A stretch of DNA of 64,000 nt from an uncultured Prevotellaceae bacterium (GTDB lineage: Bacteria > Bacteroidota > Bacteroidia > Bacteroidales > Bacteroidaceae), in assembly GCA_900320045.1 (NCBI GenBank), contig ONQT01000012.1, positions 1-64,000 of the forward strand. Direction: 5' to 3'. Each line of letters opens with the position of its first letter. The stretch's first letter is position 1. Below the pieces are notes generated by a model. The model worked only from the letters and a program-made list of their open reading frames with translations. It did no database searches and had not been told where the DNA came from. This document shows positions 1 through 8,242 of the stretch, piece by piece. Both the position numbers and the translations under genes were made by a program.

Positions 1-19
1 AATAATAATCTCTATATTT
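1..19. repeat. 19-bp direct repeat, left copy
   Basis: The 19 bases here recur exactly at 1016-1034. The right copy overlaps the -7 element of the promoter at 1004-1035. The two copies bracket a 1-kb segment carrying the hypothetical gene at 109-609 and an 11-bp tandem repeat. What lies left of base 1 cannot be seen. Confidence 0.7.
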
Positions 20-108
20 CTTGACTTCGGCGGTTTTAACATTTCAGAGAGGTTGACTCTCTTGAAACCCCTATAAACAGGAAATTCTGCATGGTGACTC
101 AGAAAATG

Positions 109-609
109 CTATATAACGGTGATGACGATAGTGCTTTTGCCCTTGACTGCATGGAGAGTAATGGTTTCAGGCCAAGGACCGCTTAGAAACAACTCCTTGT
201 AGCCTTTGAGACTGGCAATACAAATCTCACTGGGATGGTCGGCAGCGTAGGCAGTAATGGCCTCCTCAACATCAGTGATGCTAACATCCTTCCCTGCCAC
301 CACTTCCTCCGCCAACACCCCCAGGGCTCTGGCAAGCGGCTTGGCATTAAGCGAATAGTAGCGGGTATAGGCACTTCCGATTCCCTTGGGTGTTATCGTC
401 TTGCGAAGTGTAGGCAGATGATGCTTCAAATGCATCTGAATCATGTTAAAGATAGCACGGCGCTTTTTTGCCGCTGGAGTGGTATAGACGTGTGCGGGCA
501 TAGTGGGCGTGGAACGCGCAAAGGTTACATCCCCACGCGTTACATACGTAATGCCATCGATTGTTCCTGATGCCATCCGGCCAATGCCGATTTGTTTGAT
601 TTTTACCAT
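109..609 (-). CDS. hypothetical protein, DUF6266-like N-terminus
   Basis: A 166-residue protein of unknown function. The start MVKIKQIGIGRMASGTIDG resembles the opening of Bacteroidetes DUF6266-type proteins, where a Gly-rich 'KIKQG..G..SG..G' start is followed by a conserved basic stretch; I infer kinship from that pattern only. There is no signal peptide or membrane helix, so it is probably cytoplasmic. The middle (TTPAAKKRRAIF, residues ~45-56) is basic and could touch nucleic acid, which is a guess. The gene stands alone. A TACTTTTG -7 box at 803-810 on this strand would give a leader of nearly 190 nt that contains the 11-bp tandem repeats at 731-785. Confidence 0.6.
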   Translation of the reverse strand: MVKIKQIGIGRMASGTIDGITYVTRGDVTFARSTPTMPAHVYTTPAAKKRRAIFNMIQMHLKHHLPTLRKTITPKGIGSAYTRYYSLNAKPLARALGVLAEEVVAGKDVSITDVEEAITAYAADHPSEICIASLKGYKELFLSGPWPETITLHAVKGKSTIVITVI

Positions 610-730
610 AGCTGATATATGATTTGTTTCTACGATATTTAATTATTCCCAACAGACTTCTTCCTTCGCTCTACCCATACCCAATCCAAGCAGTACTCAG
701 TATCTTCCCAAGGTAATGTCAGCCTTTTGA

Positions 731-785
731 CCTTGGCTACAACTTGGCTACACCTTGGGTACACCTTGGCTACACCTTGGGTAGA
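731..785. repeat. five tandem 11-bp repeats
   Basis: Five consecutive 11-bp units of the form CCTTGGSTACA: 731-741, 742-752, 753-763, 764-774 and 775-785, differing at one or two positions. They lie in the probable 5' leader of the gene at 109-609. The rest of the 537-base gap 610-1146 holds the promoters at 803-810 and 1004-1035 and nothing else I recognise. Confidence 0.85.
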
Positions 786-802
786 GTATGTGAAATTCGC
801 CA

Positions 803-810
803 CAAAAGTA
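803..810 (-). promoter_or_regulatory. Bacteroidetes -7 box for the gene at 109-609
   Basis: CAAAAGTA on the plus strand reads TACTTTTG on the minus strand, matching TAnnTTTG. No clear TTTG -33 element lies about 20 bases upstream, so support is partial. Confidence 0.35.
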
Positions 811-1003
811 TAAAAAATCCATGAAATAGAAAAGGAAAAGTGATTATTTCACTGACGAGCACATCCGAAATTACCAGAACTGGCTAACTGGCGCACGAGC
901 AGGGTGACGCATCGCCGAAGTCAGGTGTGATTTCCAAATTTTAGCACGGAAAAGTTTTAAATCGGCAAAATGAGCGTCAATATTACACAAAATCGTTAAA
1001 AAG

Positions 1004-1035
1004 TTTGGCGGTTTCAATAATAATCTCTATATTTG
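1004..1035 (+). promoter_or_regulatory. Bacteroidetes sigma-ABfr promoter
   Basis: TTTG at 1004-1007, 20 bases, then TATATTTG at 1028-1035: an excellent match to TTTG-N19/21-TAnnTTTG. It drives the secreted protein at 1147 with a leader of about 105 nt. Confidence 0.8.
1016..1034. repeat. 19-bp direct repeat, right copy
   Basis: Exact copy of bases 1-19. It ends inside the -7 element of the promoter at 1004-1035. Confidence 0.7.
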
Positions 1036-1146
1036 CACCGTGAAATGCGCTTAATTCCAGTGAAGGCGGTACAGCGACGTTTCGCAGGAGTAGAAGAATT
1101 GAGAACAAACAACTTATATTTACTAACAAATTAAAAACAAACGATT

Positions 1147-2160
1147 ATGAAGAAAATTTTTACGCTTGTTGCAATGGCCGCTATGGCTATTGGTGTTAAT
1201 GCGCAGGAAACTTCACAGTTATTTTCTGTTGCTAATGGTGACTTTAACGTCACAGATAAGGCTCAAGCTATTCAGGTGAAAGAAGCTGGCAAGGCTTACG
1301 CCAATGTGATTATTTTGTCGTCTCCTTATCCTGATGACGAGTATCAGTTTGTGAAATACGATGAAGAAACCAAAACGAATGTTTATGACGAAACTAAGCC
1401 TATTAATCCTTGGAGTTTAGAGGGAAATGCAGAGGCTAATACTTCTATCGCAGCTATTCAGGAAGGTTTTACCAGCTACTTGAAAGGTAAAGGCAATCCT
1501 TTTATTACAGAATCTTTCCAGTGGGAATATGATAAAGATAAGTCTAGAATGAAACTTGTGGATGTTAATACGACCTGTACTGCATATACGCCAACTTGCG
1601 GAGCGCTGCCCATACGTGGAATGTACATTGAGGTAACTCCAATTGTTGCAGGAACCATAACAATGGGTGTTTATATTAATAAGAATAACCACGAACTTTT
1701 CGTTATTGATGAGTCAACAAAGACTCCTATTCCCAACAATAATATTGATGTCAAATTCTACCTTCAGAACAATACTTATACGTTTGACGATGGTGGAAAA
1801 ACTGTTTCTATTATAGAGGGTAAACTTCCTGATGACTACATTATTCAGCATACAAATGGTTATACTCAAAATCGTCCTGCATTGGGTACAATCACTTTCC
1901 CAGTGGAGACTGGAAAAAAGTACATGATAATTAATCCCAAGAGTCAGGTTGGCTTCTATGGCTTCAAATATACTTATGACAAAGCTGCTGCTGATGCTGC
2001 TGATCCTCTGCCCGAGCCTGTTTTACCCACCGGTATCGAGGCTGTGAAGACTGCTAAGCCTAACGCTGACGCTGCTATCTACAACCTCGCTGGTCAGAAG
2101 GTTGACGCTGCCTTCAAAGGCATGGTTATCATGAACGGCCGTAAGTTCATCAACAAGTAA
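1147..2160 (+). CDS. secreted protein with short C-terminal tail domain
   Basis: A 337-residue exported protein of unknown role. The first 20 residues (MKKIFTLVAMAAMAIGVNAQ) form a signal peptide cleaved after Ala-Gln or nearby. The body is mostly beta-prone, with no enzyme motif I recognise. After a short Ala-rich linker and PVLPTGIEAV, the last ~27 residues (IYNLAGQKVDAAFKGMVIMN...) match the tail found on many Prevotella secreted proteins; the BspA-like protein at 41578 ends the same way. That tail resembles type IX sorting domains, but whether it sorts anything here is unknown. It has a strong promoter of its own and precedes the pectinase genes, so a role in polysaccharide binding is possible but unproven. 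Confidence 0.75.
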   Translation: MKKIFTLVAMAAMAIGVNAQETSQLFSVANGDFNVTDKAQAIQVKEAGKAYANVIILSSPYPDDEYQFVKYDEETKTNVYDETKPINPWSLEGNAEANTSIAAIQEGFTSYLKGKGNPFITESFQWEYDKDKSRMKLVDVNTTCTAYTPTCGALPIRGMYIEVTPIVAGTITMGVYINKNNHELFVIDESTKTPIPNNNIDVKFYLQNNTYTFDDGGKTVSIIEGKLPDDYIIQHTNGYTQNRPALGTITFPVETGKKYMIINPKSQVGFYGFKYTYDKAAADAADPLPEPVLPTGIEAVKTAKPNADAAIYNLAGQKVDAAFKGMVIMNGRKFINK

Positions 2161-2234
2161 GTCACACGGATCTCACAGATCACACAGATAATGAAGGTTA
2201 GCGGTTCTGCACAGCGCAGGGCCGCTACTTTTTT

Positions 2235-2349
2235 GTTGCCAAAAAACGTGTTTTTTGTTTGGTATTGTGCTCGCTTATTCGTAACTCTGTCCCTTGGACA
2301 AGTTACTGTCGCTCGACATTACAAACCAAAAAAAGTGTTTTTTGTTGCT
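2235..2349. repeat. 115-bp repeat/hairpin element upstream of pectinase fusion
   Basis: Two near-identical 21-bp arms (2239-2259 and 2326-2346, one mismatch) in direct orientation, each close to a palindrome (AAAAAACGTGTTTTTT). Between them lies an imperfect inverted repeat centred near 2297, with GTAAC..TGTCC at 2281-2292 facing GGACA.GTTAC at 2296-2306. The whole could fold into a long hairpin. It fills most of the gap before the fusion gene and ends two bases from its start codon. Confidence 0.6.
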
Positions 2350-2350
2350 C

Positions 2351-5071
2351 ATGAATATGAAGAGACAGATTTTGATTTTGATGGCCTTGGTAGCGATGGT
2401 GGCTGCGAAGGCACAGAAGACGTTGGTCGTAGCACAGGACGGATCGGGCGACTATACCACTATTCAGGAGGCGGTCGATGCCGTTGCCGAGGGTGAGGAA
2501 GCGACCATCCAGATGAAGGCGGGAACGTACGAGGGTATCGTGAAGATTGGTACGCGCCAGAAAGCGTCGACGAAGAAGATCTCGCTCATCGGCGAGGGTA
2601 TGGACAAAACCATCATCACCGCTGCCAACGGCAAGAATACTATCGGAAACGGAAAGGATGTGCGCGACTATGCCACGCTGGGCGTCTTTGCGCCAGACTT
2701 CTATGCCCAAGACCTGTGCATCCAGAATACAGGTGGGAGTTCAGCCGGACAGGCGTTGGCACTTCATCAGGACGGCGACCGAGCGACCTACTACCATTGT
2801 AAGATAGCAGGCTATCAGGATACCCATCGGTCGAAAAAGACAACTCGCAGCTATTATAAGGAATGCGTCATAGAAGGTCGTACCGACTTTATCTATTCTG
2901 GAGGAACGTGCTGGTTCGAGAAGTGTACGCTGAACTGTATAGGCAGTGGGTATATCACGGCTCCTGAGGACATTACCTATTATACGACGGCTGCTGACGG
3001 CACGACGAAGATTTGGCTGGGCTTTATCTTCAACAACTGCGAGGTGACGAAGGCTTCCGGAATGTCGGACAAGAGTGTGTCGCTGGGCCGTTGCTGGGGG
3101 CCCGAGAAGTGCGGCAGTATGTTTCTGAACTGTCAGTTGAACAACGTCATCAAGGTTGCCGGTTGGGAGACGATGGGCGGCAACGACGGAACGAAGTCAT
3201 ACTATGCCGAATATCAGAGCAAGAACGGCGATGCGCTGGCTGATGTGTCGCAACGCATCAGCTGGAGCCACCAGCTGACAGCCGACGATTATAATAAGGT
3301 GAACACCTGGGCCAAGGTTGATGCAGCCTGTCGCGCCATCAACACTTCGTTAGCTGCTTTCGACCCTGAGGCCGTCATTGCCGGCCATCAGAGCATTGTG
3401 GCCGACGACTATGCACCGCTGGAGGACAAGCTACTGGCTTTCCCTACGGCTCGCGGCTTCGGCAAATACGTTAGCGGAGGCCGCGGTGGCAAGGTGGTCG
3501 AGGTGACCAACCTCAACGACTCGGGTGAAGGCTCCCTGCGGTGGGCGCTGACGGAAGCTGGCAAGGAGGATGCCACGATCGTGTTTCGTGTCAGCGGTAT
3601 CATCACCATCGGACCTAATCCGCAAAAGACCACTGAGAACTCTATCCGTGCCAAGCTGAAGAACGTGACGATAGCCGGACAGACGGCTCCTGGCGAAGGC
3701 ATCCTGCTGCGTGGCGGCAAGCTGAATCTGGGCGGTTCGGAGAATGTCATTATTCGTAACCTCCGCTCTCGTTTGGGTAATAAGGGTTTACCCAAGGAGG
3801 CTGGGGAAACGGATGAGGAGTGGCGTACACGCAACTTTATTGAGGGTGGCTCCATTGGTATCGAGAATGCTCAGAATATCATCATCGACCATTGCTGTTT
3901 CGGATGGAGTGCCGAAGAGAATATGACGATGTATGACAATCACTTCACTACTGTCCAGTGGTGTATCTTGCACGAAGGCCTTTACAACGCCGGACACCCC
4001 AAAAAGACCAAGCGTGGCTTTGCCTGCCAGTGGGGTGGGTCACCTGCTACGTTTCATCATAACCTCTTGGCCAACAATCACAACCGCAGTGGACGAATCA
4101 ATGGCGCCTCTAATGAAAGCGGCGACCGCAATGTGTTCCTTGAATACATGAATAATGTGAACTTCAACTGGGCTAAGGCTAACTCCTGCTATGGTGGTGA
4201 GAATGAGGCCGGAACCTATAGCTCACATGAATGCAATTTCGTGGGTAACTATTACAAGCCTGGCCCTGCCCGTCCTGCTACTAATTCGCATTATTTTGTA
4301 GAGATGTCGGCCGCCCGCAGTGGGAAAACGCTTGCAGGACCTTCTATCTGGTATATAGCAGACAATGTGATGGCAGGAAAAGATGCTGCCACGAATGATA
4401 ACTGGAGTGCTATTCATAATAATACGGGTTATGATATCAGTTCCATGAAATCGGAGAGTATCATCTATCCTTCCTCTCAATACACCCGTCTGCCCAATGC
4501 TACCATAGACGACTACGACAAATACCGCACTCCTGTCGAGTCGGCTGCCGATGCCTACACGAGTGTGCTGGCCAAAGCAGGAACGATTCATCGCGATGCG
4601 GTGGAGATGCGTGTGATAGAAGACGTTACCACAGGCACTCCCAAATACCAGACGGTGGCTTCGGGAGGTTACGGAAAGGGTATTATCGATACTCCGTTCG
4701 ATGCCGAGGGCTATTCCGACTATGCTCCCGCTACTCCGTATGCAGACAACGACCACGACGGAATGGCCGATGACTGGGAGACGGCCAACGGCTTCGACCC
4801 AGCCAACGCTGAAGACCGCAATGTCGTTGCCTCGAAGGAAGGCTACACCGCTCTGGAGATTTACCTCTGCAGCCTGATGGGCGAGCAGATTCCTATTGTG
4901 AACCCTACGGGAATTGCCGAGGTGGTTGCATCGGCCAAGGCTGATGTTGTTCGCCGCACTTACTTTACGGCCGACGGTCGTCAGCAGCAGCGCCTGCAGC
5001 ATGGGCTGAACATCATTCGCGAGCAGCTGAGCGACGGCAGCCAGCGAACCGTGAAGGTGGTGGCGAAGTAA
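2351..5071 (+). CDS. pectin methylesterase-pectate lyase fusion (CE8-PL1)
   Basis: A 906-residue secreted enzyme for pectin breakdown. Start taken at 2351 (or 2357) because MKRQILILMALVAMVAAKAQ is a good signal peptide; an ATG at 2294 would add an implausible leader lying in the repeat. Residues ~20-340 are a CE8 methylesterase with all expected active-site residues: Gln in GQALAL, Gln-Asp in GYQDT (~154), Asp in TDFIYSGG (~178), Arg and Trp in LGRCWG (~243). Residues ~363-890 are a PL1-type right-handed beta-helix lyase (FPTARGFGKY start, IIIDHCCFGWS, GGSPATFHHNLLA). An Asp-rich DNDHDGMADDWE segment probably binds calcium. The last ~55 residues form a tail like other exported Prevotella proteins. 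De-esterification and cleavage are thus in one chain. The next gene repeats the lyase half. Confidence 0.9.
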   Translation: MNMKRQILILMALVAMVAAKAQKTLVVAQDGSGDYTTIQEAVDAVAEGEEATIQMKAGTYEGIVKIGTRQKASTKKISLIGEGMDKTIITAANGKNTIGNGKDVRDYATLGVFAPDFYAQDLCIQNTGGSSAGQALALHQDGDRATYYHCKIAGYQDTHRSKKTTRSYYKECVIEGRTDFIYSGGTCWFEKCTLNCIGSGYITAPEDITYYTTAADGTTKIWLGFIFNNCEVTKASGMSDKSVSLGRCWGPEKCGSMFLNCQLNNVIKVAGWETMGGNDGTKSYYAEYQSKNGDALADVSQRISWSHQLTADDYNKVNTWAKVDAACRAINTSLAAFDPEAVIAGHQSIVADDYAPLEDKLLAFPTARGFGKYVSGGRGGKVVEVTNLNDSGEGSLRWALTEAGKEDATIVFRVSGIITIGPNPQKTTENSIRAKLKNVTIAGQTAPGEGILLRGGKLNLGGSENVIIRNLRSRLGNKGLPKEAGETDEEWRTRNFIEGGSIGIENAQNIIIDHCCFGWSAEENMTMYDNHFTTVQWCILHEGLYNAGHPKKTKRGFACQWGGSPATFHHNLLANNHNRSGRINGASNESGDRNVFLEYMNNVNFNWAKANSCYGGENEAGTYSSHECNFVGNYYKPGPARPATNSHYFVEMSAARSGKTLAGPSIWYIADNVMAGKDAATNDNWSAIHNNTGYDISSMKSESIIYPSSQYTRLPNATIDDYDKYRTPVESAADAYTSVLAKAGTIHRDAVEMRVIEDVTTGTPKYQTVASGGYGKGIIDTPFDAEGYSDYAPATPYADNDHDGMADDWETANGFDPANAEDRNVVASKEGYTALEIYLCSLMGEQIPIVNPTGIAEVVASAKADVVRRTYFTADGRQQQRLQHGLNIIREQLSDGSQRTVKVVAK

Positions 5072-5083
5072 GAGGTAAGAAGT

Positions 5084-6610
5084 ATGATGACAAGAAGAAA
5101 GATATTCACGCTGGTGGCAGTCCTTGTGGCTGCCACTGGTCTTGCTCAGGCACAGCGGACGTTGGCTTTTCCGACGGCCGAGGGCTTTGGCAAGTATGCT
5201 ACGGGAGGCCGTGGCGGTAAGGTGGTCGAGGTGACAAACCTTAACGACTCGGGCGAAGGCTCGCTGCGGTGGGCGCTGACGGAGGCCGGTAAGGAGAATG
5301 CGACGATTGTGTTTCGCGTCAGCGGCATCATTGAGATTGGTCCCAATCCGCAACGAAAGGGCGAACGTGCCATTCGTGCCAAGCTGAAGAACGTTACCAT
5401 TGCCGGACAGACGGCTCCTGGCGACGGCATCCTGCTCAAGGGTGGCAAGCTGAACTTGGGCGGTTCGGAGAATGTCATCATCCGCAACATCCGCTCTCGT
5501 CTGGGTGTACTCGAACTGCCGCGACAAGAGGGCGAGACGGAGGCCGACTACAAGAAGCGCTGCTTCATCGACGGCGGAGCCATTGGTATCGAGAATGCGC
5601 GCAACATCATCATCGACCACTGCTGCTTCGGGTGGAGTGGGGAAGAGAACGTCACCATGTACGATAACCTGTTTACCACCGTCCAGTGGTGCATTGTCCA
5701 CGAAGGACTGCACAACGCCGGACATAAGAAAGGTGTTCGCGGCTATGGAGCCCAATGGGGCGGTTCGCCGGCAACGTTCCATCACAACCTGCTGGCACAC
5801 AACGATAGCCGAAGCGCTCGCATCAACGGAGCCACCAATCCCCGTGGCGACAAGAATGTGTTCCTGGAATACCAGAACAACGTCAACTACAACTGGGGGC
5901 GTCGTAACTCCTGCTATGGCGGCGAGAATGAGGCTGGAGAAGGCAGTAGTCACGAGTGCAACTTCGCCGGCAACTACTACAAGCCTGGACCTGCCCATCC
6001 TGCTGACAACGTCTTCATTGAACTGTCGTCAGCCCGCAAGGGCAAAGTGCTGACGGGCCCTTCGCTGTGGTATCTCGAGGGCAACGTGATGGAGGGAGAG
6101 AAGACGAAGGACAACTGGCAGCTCGTCAGCAATCGCACAGGCTTTACCGTTGAGCAGATGCGCCAGCAGAAACCCCTCAGCAAGCCTGAGTATGCCGACT
6201 ACCTGACACCTATCGAACCAGCCAAGAAAGCCTATAGGCAAGTGCTGGCCAAGGCGGGAACGATGAAGCGCGACAAGGTAGAACAGCGCATCATCGACGA
6301 GGTGGCCAAAGGTACGACGACCTATCAGGGAAAGCCTTTTACAGATAAAGGCAGCCAACAGCTGCATGCAGCTATTCCCGGCATTATCGACACGCCTGCC
6401 GATGCCGGCGGCTGGCCGGTATACAATCGTGCCACCCCCGTTGCCGATAACGACCATGATGGTATGGCCGACGACTGGGAGGTGGCACATGGTTTCGACC
6501 CATCGAATCCCGAAGACCGCAACACCGTTGCGTCACGGGAGGGATATACCGCTTTGGAGATTTACCTCTGCAGCCTGATGGGCGAGAAGATTCGCATTAC
6601 TCGAATTTGA
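5084..6610 (+). CDS. pectate lyase, PL1 family
   Basis: A 508-residue secreted lyase. Signal peptide MMTRRKIFTLVAVLVAATGLAQAQ; a second Met one codon on is equally possible. From FPTAEGFGKYATGGRGGKV onward it follows the C-terminal half of the preceding fusion almost residue for residue (IIIDHCCFGWSGEEN, TVQWCI, AQWGGSPATFHHNLLAHN, DNDHDGMADDWE), so the pair arose by duplication. Only 12 nt separate it from the fusion: one transcript is likely. It stops just after CSLMGEKI, exactly where the fusion enters its C-terminal tail, and its last 14 bases overlap the end of the convergent gene at 6597-7121. It may therefore have lost a tail at a rearrangement junction. It should cleave de-esterified homogalacturonan made by the methylesterase. 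Confidence 0.9.
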   Translation: MMTRRKIFTLVAVLVAATGLAQAQRTLAFPTAEGFGKYATGGRGGKVVEVTNLNDSGEGSLRWALTEAGKENATIVFRVSGIIEIGPNPQRKGERAIRAKLKNVTIAGQTAPGDGILLKGGKLNLGGSENVIIRNIRSRLGVLELPRQEGETEADYKKRCFIDGGAIGIENARNIIIDHCCFGWSGEENVTMYDNLFTTVQWCIVHEGLHNAGHKKGVRGYGAQWGGSPATFHHNLLAHNDSRSARINGATNPRGDKNVFLEYQNNVNYNWGRRNSCYGGENEAGEGSSHECNFAGNYYKPGPAHPADNVFIELSSARKGKVLTGPSLWYLEGNVMEGEKTKDNWQLVSNRTGFTVEQMRQQKPLSKPEYADYLTPIEPAKKAYRQVLAKAGTMKRDKVEQRIIDEVAKGTTTYQGKPFTDKGSQQLHAAIPGIIDTPADAGGWPVYNRATPVADNDHDGMADDWEVAHGFDPSNPEDRNTVASREGYTALEIYLCSLMGEKIRITRI

Positions 6611-7121
6611 AGCCGGCGAAACGCCACTTGGCACCCGAGATGTAGAAGGTGTAGTCCTTGTCGGCCTCAATGTCATAGACGATACCGTCCCATGCACGAA
6701 TGTCGGCAGCAGGATTCTTGCCGCACAGCACCTCAGCGCCGGTAGACAGTACGGTGCCGTTAATCTTGGTTTCGCCTTCCTTCATGAACACCTTCTTGGT
6801 AGTAGCAACAGCACCGCCAAGGAAAATGGTCAGCTTGCCGGCCTTCTTAGCCTTGAAGATGACAGGAGCACCATTGGTGCCTGCGCTGGTGATGTACTTG
6901 CCACTGAGGTCAACGCCGGCAACCGTTGTCTCGTCGTTGCCAGAACCGCCCAGCTTCCAGTCGGTAATGCTCTCGTCGAACTTCACCTCGATGTTCTTGA
7001 CGTTCGTAATGCTTCTGCCCCCCTTGATCCAGGTGTCGCGCTTACCGATGGAGTAGTCACCCTGTGCATTTGCACTGATAGCAATGGCTGCGAAGGCCAT
7101 CATCATAAAGATCTTTTTCAT
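6597..7121 (-). CDS. small secreted beta-rich protein
   Basis: A 174-residue exported protein. Start at 7121 gives a clean signal peptide (MKKIFMMMAFAAIAISANAQ); the longer frame to 7202 would run into mnmA. The mature part is beta-rich and Gly/Lys-rich, ending in TFYISGAKWRFAGFKFE. Similar endings occur in modules attached to Bacteroidetes pectate lyases and other glycan enzymes, so a carbohydrate-binding jelly-roll is plausible, but I do not recognise the family. It is convergent with the pectate lyase (14-bp overlap) and starts 25 bp after mnmA, so it could be read from the mnmA transcript or its own promoter. Confidence 0.7.
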   Translation of the reverse strand: MKKIFMMMAFAAIAISANAQGDYSIGKRDTWIKGGRSITNVKNIEVKFDESITDWKLGGSGNDETTVAGVDLSGKYITSAGTNGAPVIFKAKKAGKLTIFLGGAVATTKKVFMKEGETKINGTVLSTGAEVLCGKNPAADIRAWDGIVYDIEADKDYTFYISGAKWRFAGFKFE

Positions 7122-7146
7122 AATCGTGTTGTTTTGGTTAATAATG

Positions 7147-8241
7147 TTATATAGTGATTTCACCTGAGCCGTAGCAGCGGTGGTGATGTTCGTCGTAGAC
7201 AACGCAGAACTGCCCGGGAGCTACGCCGTGAATGGGTGTGTCGGCATGTACCATATAGGTTCCGTCGCCCAGCTGTTCCAGTCGTGCCGGCAGGAATTCC
7301 GGTGTGTGGCGAATCTTCAGCGTAATCCGCTGTGGCGGCAGCTGGCCGTTAATGCTGTGGAAGTCGTGGATGGGGAAATCTTGCTTGTAGGCCGTCTGCG
7401 GGTCGTAGCCGTGAGAGACGTAGATGATGTTCTGCTCAATGTCTTTCTTTACCACAAACCACGGACCGCCGCCAAAACCCATCCCCTTGCGCTGGCCGAT
7501 GGTGTGGAACCAGTGGCCTTTATGCTTGCCGATGAACTTGCCCGTCTCCAGCTCCAACACGTCGCCGGGCAGCTCGCCTAAATAGCGGCGGATGTAGTCG
7601 TTGTAGTTGATTTTACCTAAGAAGCAGATGCCCTGTGAGTCCTTGCGCTTGGCGTTCACCAGGTGCTCGCGTTCGGCAATCTGCCGCACCTCGTCCTTCA
7701 TCATGTGACCAATGGGGAACAGCGCCTTCTGCAATTGCCAGTCGTAGATCTGTGCCAGGAAGTCCGTCTGGTCCTTCACGGGGTCGGGACTGGTGCAGAG
7801 CCATTTGAGATGGGTGTCAACGGCAAAACCGTTGACCACACTTTCTTCCTCCGTCTGGGCATAGTGGCCGGTGGCGATGAGGTCGTAGTCATGACCGCGC
7901 TTCTCGTGGAAGGCACCGAACTTGATGAGCCGGTTGCACATCACGTCAGGGTTGGGGGTGAATCCCGCGCGTACCTTATCTATAGTATAGCTGGTTACCT
8001 GATCCCAATATTCCTTGTGGCAGTCGACGACTTCCAGCCGACAACCATACTTGTGGCTCACTGCCGTCGCCATCTCCAGGTCCTCCTCGCTGGAGCAGTC
8101 CCACTCTTCCTCTTCCTCGGGGCCTATCTTGATGTAGAAGCAGTCGGGATGCAGTCCCTGGCGCACCAGCTCATAGAGCACCACGGAAGAGTCGACACCG
8201 CCCGAAAGCAGCACAGCGATATGTTTGTCTTGCAGATTCAT
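7147..8241 (-). CDS. mnmA: tRNA-specific 2-thiouridylase MnmA
   Basis: 364 residues, normal length. It puts sulfur on C2 of wobble uridine 34 in tRNA-Lys, -Glu and -Gln, using ATP and persulfide sulfur. The ATP-pyrophosphatase loop LSGGVDSSV is at residues 12-20. The two catalytic cysteines are present: Cys102 in VMCNRLIKF and Cys206 in DSQGICFLGK. The tRNA-contacting KDQTDFLAQ follows at ~157, and the C-terminal beta-barrel domain is complete. It is the last gene of frr-rsgA-mnmA; its start follows the rsgA stop by one base, so translation is probably coupled. Confidence 0.96.
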   Translation of the reverse strand: MNLQDKHIAVLLSGGVDSSVVLYELVRQGLHPDCFYIKIGPEEEEEWDCSSEEDLEMATAVSHKYGCRLEVVDCHKEYWDQVTSYTIDKVRAGFTPNPDVMCNRLIKFGAFHEKRGHDYDLIATGHYAQTEEESVVNGFAVDTHLKWLCTSPDPVKDQTDFLAQIYDWQLQKALFPIGHMMKDEVRQIAEREHLVNAKRKDSQGICFLGKINYNDYIRRYLGELPGDVLELETGKFIGKHKGHWFHTIGQRKGMGFGGGPWFVVKKDIEQNIIYVSHGYDPQTAYKQDFPIHDFHSINGQLPPQRITLKIRHTPEFLPARLEQLGDGTYMVHADTPIHGVAPGQFCVVYDEHHHRCYGSGEITI

Positions 8242-8242
8242 G

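Noticed and set aside
2034-2157. Calling the short C-terminal tails true type IX secretion signals
   Set aside because: Resemblance only; no Por/Spr secretion genes are in the window, so the route is unproven.
4223-5998. 591-codon minus-strand frame over the two pectinase genes
   Set aside because: It is antisense to two well-supported lyase frames and has no recognisable domain or start.
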